From: Sipunculus nudus
Taxonomy: Eukaryota; Annelida; Sipuncula; Golfingiida; Sipunculidae
DNA length: 64,000 bases
Reading direction: 5' to 3'
NCBI GenBank assembly: GCA_026874595.1
Contig: CM049306.1
Coordinates: forward strand, 31,051,519-31,115,518
Under the pieces are notes generated by a model. The model was not told the origin of the DNA and did not search any database. It was given only the letters and a program-made list of their open reading frames with translations. The position numbers and the translations under genes are program-made. Shown piece by piece: positions 57,769 to 64,000 of this stretch. Numbering within the stretch: position 1 is the stretch's first letter; every line of letters starts with the position of its first letter.

Positions 57769-58600
57769 GAAACTAGTGGCCCATGACGCTCAGTTGAATT
57801 CAAAACACCTTGAACAATGGGTAAAATGACTTCATGAGTGCTCAAAATCATGCATTCTGCCAAAGACCTTAGATATAAGTTAAAGTGACCTTATTCTACA
57901 TCCAGCTGCTACCATTTTTGCCCATTTTTTAAAGTTATTATCGTGTTCTTTTACACAGTTTGCAGAATATAGGTCACAGTGACATTATTTCAGGTTCCAA
58001 AATTCTAGATCCAACAGTACTTAACTAATCATGCAAATCTGTCCTATAGGGTACTCAAATCATGTTCTTTTGCATATCTTGCAGAATATACATCAGTAAG
58101 ACCTAAGTTAAGGTTTCCAAGGAAATTTTTCATGGACCTCCCTGGATGTCAAAGTAAGAAGATTCTAGGTTCAATGGTTACGATTTGTGCCCTGTAAATG
58201 GACATTCATTTGAGGGTCTCAAAAAAGAGCAAAAATGTGTAAAAATATTGAAAAATTACAGGTGGTACCACCAACCTGCAAGAACTGATGAAACACTCCA
58301 TGATCAATAAGCATGCAAAGAATCATTCCCATCAATGCATTATTTAATCAGATACTGGAGCTTTTGTATCAAATCTTTAATTATTCTAGGGGGGTACTTT
58401 TAGCCTCATAGCTCAAAGGATATGGGTAACAGAGACCAAATTTCAGTTTAAAAGAAGATTTTTCATGTACCTCCCTTGATGTTAAATAAGAAGATTTTTG
58501 GTCCAATGGTTATGATTTGTGCCCTGTTAACGGCCGGATGGATGACAGACAAAGAGTGATCACTATACCTTAGTTGTATTTTCGTCAGCTGAGGTAAAAA
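57769..58600 (+). mobile_element. family C repeat element, short copy
   Basis: Head AACTAGTGGCCCATGACGCT then CAGTTGAATT; tail CGTCAGCTGAGGTAAAAAT. The interior (CTGATGAAACACTCCATGAT, CAGATACTGGAGCTTTTGTA) matches 7330-7440 closely. Confidence 0.75.
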
Positions 58601-58917
58601 TGGACCTAAGTGTTATATGAAAGATACATTTCATAACAAAAAAAATGTGTAAATGTTATTGAGATTTCAACAGTTAAATATATGGCCATATGAGCTTTAA
58701 ATTAATCCCATGAATGTTTGCTCAATATTCCTGATTAACTAAGTTTATTAGTGTTATTCATATCAAGGCCCAGCCAACTTTAAGAGATAGCATGCATGAA
58801 ATGCTACAAAGTATTTATATCTTATCAAATCTTAATTTAAAACATGTCAATAAGCACTTACATTAGAACCTAATATTTTATCACTTCTGAATATTAGGAT
58901 TCAAATCCTGATTTTTT

Positions 58918-59080
58918 TGTTAAAAGAAGCCCTAGTGACAGCATGGTGGAAGATTTTAGGGACATCTAACTGTATACAAAATTTTTGAATCATAGGTGCT
59001 ACAGTTTCAAAACGTGCCCTGTTCATGGACATTCGGAGGGACGGACAAAGTACAATGACTATAGCTCAGCTGAGCTAAAA
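58918..59080 (+). mobile_element. family C element, tail-only fragment
   Basis: Shows GGGACATCTAACTGTATAC, AAAACGTGCCCTGTT and GACTATAGCTCAGCTGAGCT then AAAAATTC, the last ~160 bp of the family. Another tail scrap, AGTCAGCTGAGCTAAAA, is at 59254-59270. Confidence 0.7.
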
Positions 59081-59536
59081 ATTCATCAAAAATAGGAAAA
59101 ATATAGGTGGCGCCAGAAACTGAACAAACCAATCATAATCAATTAACAAATCAGGTTTCAGGACATTGGATGGAACTACAGCTGAGAAATTGACATAATT
59201 ACTGTCATTTCATGGTCTCAAACACAGAAAAAAATTGTAAAAATTAACTTTCAGTCAGCTGAGCTAAAAGACATTACATAAACGTTTTAGAAATGTAAAA
59301 GACTTGTTTAAATTTTAAAAGGAGTGTTGAAAAACATTAATATATAATAAAAGTATCTTTAGCTTTTAATTATATTTACACTAAGTTGCAGCGTAGTCAA
59401 AATAAAGTATGTATAAAAGAAATATTTCAATTCTAGGAATTTTATGGGATTTTTTTTTTAATATGAAATTTTTAAAATGTTACATATTTCAATACAACTT
59501 TTTTTTGGATAAAACATTGAAAATTAGTGGCTTTTG

Positions 59537-60010
59537 TCATTAGCTACGCACTTTACACAGCGCTTTACCCATAGGCCAACTACATATATTGTAAGCGCTG
59601 TTTGTTATGACCTTGTATCCTGAATCTCTACACCTGAGGGGAGCACTGTGTCCAATCAGATGAGACCCTGTGCTGAAGACAAAATGGTTTACCAGCCAAG
59701 CGAGGAATACACGAAGCCAATGTTGTTCATTTTTTTTAGGGACTACTCATCGCCCCGGCGACAGTTTGAACAGGCTACAGGCTCAGAGAGAATGGCCAAA
59801 CATGTGGTTTCTGGGCGGAGCCTGATGCCTGTTGAGTGTTTGTTGACTTGCATTTGGTTGGCTGCTCGTCACATCAGCAGTTTTTTTCAGCAGACAGGCC
59901 CATGTGCACCACCTGGTGTTTAAGTGCATCATAAATGGTCAAAGCAGGCAGCGTGAAATTCTGTAGCTTCTTTAGAAGCGCAAAATTTCTGCTGCCTCAG
60001 GAGCTTAGTC
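59537..60010 (-). repeat. repeat H, copy 2
   Basis: Inverted match to 6038-6745 and lacking about 240 bp present there. It contains the GC box and two inverted CCAAT boxes in transcript (minus) orientation. It lies 4.4 kb upstream of the first visible PFKFB exon. A plus-strand 91-codon frame across it (59648-59923) is not conserved in copy 1. Confidence 0.85.
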
Positions 60011-63000
60011 ATTAGCAACCATTTTGTCTAAATTAAAATGACATTTTCTCACATGCTAAAGACCAATGTATGGCCTTTTGGTTTCATTTTCCCATATGAA
60101 CCATACAATTGTCCACCCAATGCCTAAAATAAAGGAAGGTCGCAATAATGCTGTTGGTAGGATTATATATAATTCACAAACATCTTCTCTACTTTTGATC
60201 AGCCTTATTAACTACATTATTTTTTAACACATGCAGCATGGACTGTCTGATGTTTAAAGATCTTTTCTTGATGATCACTGTTTTATTCAGGTTTTTCACG
60301 TTTGTCAAGGAAGCTACCAATTTTAGTTAGCAACCACTAGTAGTCATTGATATTTGCACCTTTTCACTTGTTTTAGCCCAGGACAAGCACCTTTCACATT
60401 AATTTTATACCTTCCCTGGTCGGCCCCGCAATACAGATATGATTATGAGAATGGTGGAATTAGGACATAGGATATAATTTAAATTCAATATAATTATAAG
60501 ATACAATAAAGCCCTGTCCTTGTTTTATCTTATATTGCAACACAATTTGTTTTGTTTCATGGTGGGCTTAGGTCAATAATGAGTGATATCAGTGTAAAGT
60601 CATGTTAATGCAATAGGGCCAAAAACATTGCAGCTTCTGCCATTGTCTGCCATAGATGTGAACTACCCCTAACCATCGATGTTAGATATCGCAAATAGGT
60701 GTCTTAAGTTAAACGGAAAAGGTCCATTAAAGCTACACATATCACATGTATCTTCTATTGTGGCCTTCTGTACTATTAAAGTTTAATTATGATGTGTTTT
60801 TCCTCAACAAGGGCCCTTGTTACCATGATTATTCTTATTAATGATCTAATGATTTTGGAATTATCTATTCTTATAATTTATATGTATTTATGGTGATTTC
60901 AAGAGCCCTTTTTTACCCTATAGTGATAGAATCCAAAACATAAATCATACATATTTCAATTCTAACATATCTGATCTAATTCCAATTGTTTCAAGTGAGC
61001 AAGTTTAACACTGAACAGTCAACTGCTGCCATCTAGCACCTAGCTCAGAAACTAGTAATTTGGTTTCATGATCTGTTCATCAATGTGGTGCCATCTGTCA
61101 CATATCTAGGTACTAAACTACCATAAACCTTTAGTTCTTGGCGTTAAAATCACCTAGGCTTGTCACAGGGTGCATATATACAGTCACATGTTTTAATACC
61201 ATTCATGCCACAGAATCAGAAGTATTTACTCCTTCTTTAGATTCCCTAATTGTAAAGATTACTGTGTGTTATATTTGCATCATTCTTCCACAATAAAATA
61301 ATCTTGATCTGGTAGATAGGGAGATAATACAAACTGAAACAGCATGTAATATTGCAGTGTCTGACACACTTATAAGTTACTCGAGTAACCAACACCAGAT
61401 GACAGCACAAGAAAAACTGAGCTTCCAATAGACTAGACCAATGTACATCAGACTACTCCACTTGAAACTGTCAACAAGAAATATTATGCAAACAAAGTAT
61501 TATGTATTTTTTTATAACTTAATACTTCAGAGATCACAATAAGTGTTGGACCTTGTATTTAAAAGAAGGGAGATATATTTTTTGTCATACTGGGAAAATA
61601 AGTGTGTCATTTATTCCTGGAAGTGTTATTGCATATAATCTGCACTTGTTGACCCATACACATCTGGGTCCAGATTTGTTCTATACGCAATAACTAAACA
61701 TTCACTGTTGTCTGTTAGCATGATCATAATACAGAAGGCCTTTTATGATGACATGTGGTCCTTGGTTATGTGTATGCACACCTGGTCACTGTGCATCTCA
61801 CTTTTAATTAAATAAATATTTAATGTATTTAATATACTGTGGTTGGCTTCATGTTCACATGATTATTTTTTTAGGATTTTCAACTTTTCATTTTTTTGCG
61901 AGGGTTCAGTTTTTGTGATCTAACCATACACAAATATTTCTTGTGGTCATAGCTACAACATTGCCAATTACTGTAATTTGTATGGATTATAAATAAGCAT
62001 GTGCACATAATGTGCACAATCTGATGAAGATGAAGACAGCAACTAGTAGTGGTAATTCTTATTCATTAATGACAAATAATATATAAGATCTGATGTTATC
62101 CAATATTTGATTTCCAGGTAACATAAAAGACCTGTTATTGTAAAGCCTTTTTGCTCTCAATGCTACAAAAAACATGTAACATACACTAAATCAGGCTATA
62201 AGGTATTAATTACTGTTAACCTGCGTAGATTGGGTGTTAAATACATGGCAGTTTTATTTTCATTATAAATTCCATCTTCATACTAACAAGTCTCTGAGAG
62301 ATAACTACACTTTCATAGACCTTGATTCAGCAAGCCAGTCTGGCATCTGTTTGATGGTTGACATGGATCTGTAGGACCATGGAAAAAATGGAAATTCTTT
62401 TTCATTACTGGCAAATAATATAAGTCTGATTTTATTTACAATAATAAACCACTGTTTTACTGATTTGATGGGGCCTTTATTAATGATGGTTTCATTTTCA
62501 TGATAGTTTCCCTTACTGGGAATCTGAAACCCTGACAAACATAAAGCAAACTAAACCATCATGTCAATTGAAATCTACAGCTCTCTCGTTTAAAACAGGC
62601 TCAGAACTTAGCTCACAGACTTGCAGTTTCAGGTCCTGTCCAATCTTAACAGCAGAATTCAATATCTATGTGAGCTGGGTACAGTCAGGTCTTGTCATAA
62701 TGAACTTGTTTGTCCCACAGGAATTACTTCATTGTTTTGAATTTCCATTGTAATGAATTGGGGAATGTGCCTGGAACATCAATGCTATATAACATCTGTA
62801 ACAGGTGTAATATGCTCATATTATTGGTATGATCCTAATAACTTTATATCACTCTCGTATACTTTTTCAGACAGACACAGCAAAAAATCAAAACACTCAT
62901 TTAAAGTTACAGCTAAAATACTACAGACATACTGATAAGCTGATCACCATTGGCTGGAGTTTGTGTTCCCTTGTTGCACTGGAGCATAGTCAAAACCGGG

Positions 63001-63557
63001 GGAACTGTTTTCTGACTGCCGTCATTCTGGGTGGTTATAACAAACCTAAGTAAATGTACAATGTTCATTTTGTTTCATGAAAGCCCCTTCAGATTGGGAA
63101 CTCAAGTTTTCCATTACACTGAAGCCAGTTTTAACTTTCACTTGTTTGTTACCTAGAGATTTGTTCATAACTCAAGTTATCCATTGTAACAGCCCCATTA
63201 TAAAGAGACCTGACTGTATTAGTGGCAAGTCTTGACAGCATCTGGCTTTAACCTTTGGTATCACTATAAAAGGAGGGGTACTGAGAAGGGAGGATGTGTA
63301 CCACCTGACTTAACTTACATTATAACCAAAATCCTTATTATATATAATATTTCTTCAGGACTACCTCCTGGTGAGATATATTAATAAGGCCAGAAAAACA
63401 AGTGGTTAAAATAAATCATCAAGTGGTGCACTAACAACAGAAACATTACATGTAACATGTCTTGCTGTGGCATGCAACTAGACATTAGACCCATACCAAG
63501 ACACAACCAAATCACACCTGTATCAGTCTGGACTCACACGTTGATCACATGTTACAA
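60011..63557. other. unique AT-rich DNA
   Basis: No exon, RNA gene or repeat family recognised on either strand. Confidence 0.45.
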
Positions 63558-64000
63558 TTGCCCCATGGGTCATGGCTCTCTGCTGACTAACATGATATCT
63601 TGGCTTAACATTCACAACTGCCATTTATATTTATGAAGAATGGTGTAATGATGTAAGAATGAGAACTCTGTTTGACACAAGCCTTCACTTGTTCACTCCA
63701 TTCATGATGGAACTATTCAATATTTGTATTCATATTCAAATACAATTATAAAGTATTCACTCAATGTCTCATATTTATACAGTTTCAGTCAAATAAAACT
63801 GTTCAGAATCCAGGATATACAAATTTAATAAATTCAAATAAAGATAATAAGTACCTGGTTTTATGGCTTTAATTTATAAACAAGGCCTACAGGCCTAATG
63901 CGAACCTGTGCAAAGTTTGGGAGTATCAATGGGGTTTATTTTTTAAATTTAATATTGATCCTTTTAAGTCCTGCATATCTACCTTAGTCATTATGATTTC
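63558..64000 (+). mobile_element. family C element, cut by the window end
   Basis: A head-like CCCCATGGGTCATGGCTCTC then TGCTGAC is followed by a stretch (63720-63880) matching 12545-12715, including ATAAGTACCTGGTTTTATGG. Confidence 0.65.

Noticed and set aside
59648-59923. 91-codon plus-strand frame in repeat H
   Set aside because: The inverted homologous copy at 6038-6745 does not preserve the frame, and it has an extra 240 bp inside.

Overview
This is an intron-rich, AT-rich animal genomic window, most likely from a marine bivalve mollusc. The case for a bivalve is indirect. The non-coding DNA is full of elements with internal 160-280 bp tandem monomers, ACGG microsatellites and short inverted ends, the architecture described for the oyster 'pearl' / Helentron-derived (HINE) repeats. 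There are no bacterial operons, ribosome binding sites or CRISPR arrays.

One protein-coding gene dominates and can be reconstructed with confidence: a minus-strand 6-phosphofructo-2-kinase/fructose-2,6-bisphosphatase (PFKFB), occupying at least 55143 down to 10212. Thirteen exons (54932-55143 to 29325-29452) share consistent splice sites and phases. They carry the kinase P-loop (GLPARGKT), the [11 protein letters not shown] segment, and the phosphatase [23 protein letters not shown] and CHQAVARC motifs. Two alternative terminal exons fit the same phase-0 donor. The far one (10212-10271) ends ...MALATVPDHI and resembles the short tail of vertebrate PFKFB1/4; it gives a 470-residue protein if translation starts at 55013. 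The near one (25426-25584) gives a basic, Cys/Ser/Thr-rich tail and a 503-residue protein. The true 5' end may lie upstream of 55143, inside or beyond the window.

The rest is repeats. 1-5847 is mostly unique AT-rich DNA with a possible orphan coding exon near 5411-5620. 5848-7610, 12027-14675, 18553-20220, 30213-32700, 57769-58600 and 63558-64000 hold one family (C: head AAACAAGGGACC...GCTCAGCTG, tail ...GTCAGCTGAGCTAAAAAC). 16575-17990 and 37902-39070 are an inverted pair of family D (GGTGGCGCCACC monomers). 32786-35972 is a family B element into which two copies of family A (33133-34315, 34532-35538) have inserted. 42731-44616 (family E) and 45600-46432 (family F) carry monomers rich in TGACCT nuclear-receptor half-sites. 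A tRNA-derived SINE with an exact 11-bp target duplication sits inside the C element at 19444-19734. A GC/CCAAT-box-containing repeat (H) is present as inverted copies at 6038-6745 and 59537-60010. An unusual array of nine copies of a 14-mer close to GTAACGGTGTCGAG lies at 8316-8941.

No autonomous transposase, RNA gene or second convincing full gene was found. The other open frames are short and mostly fall inside repeats. All homology statements come from reading motifs, not from searches.
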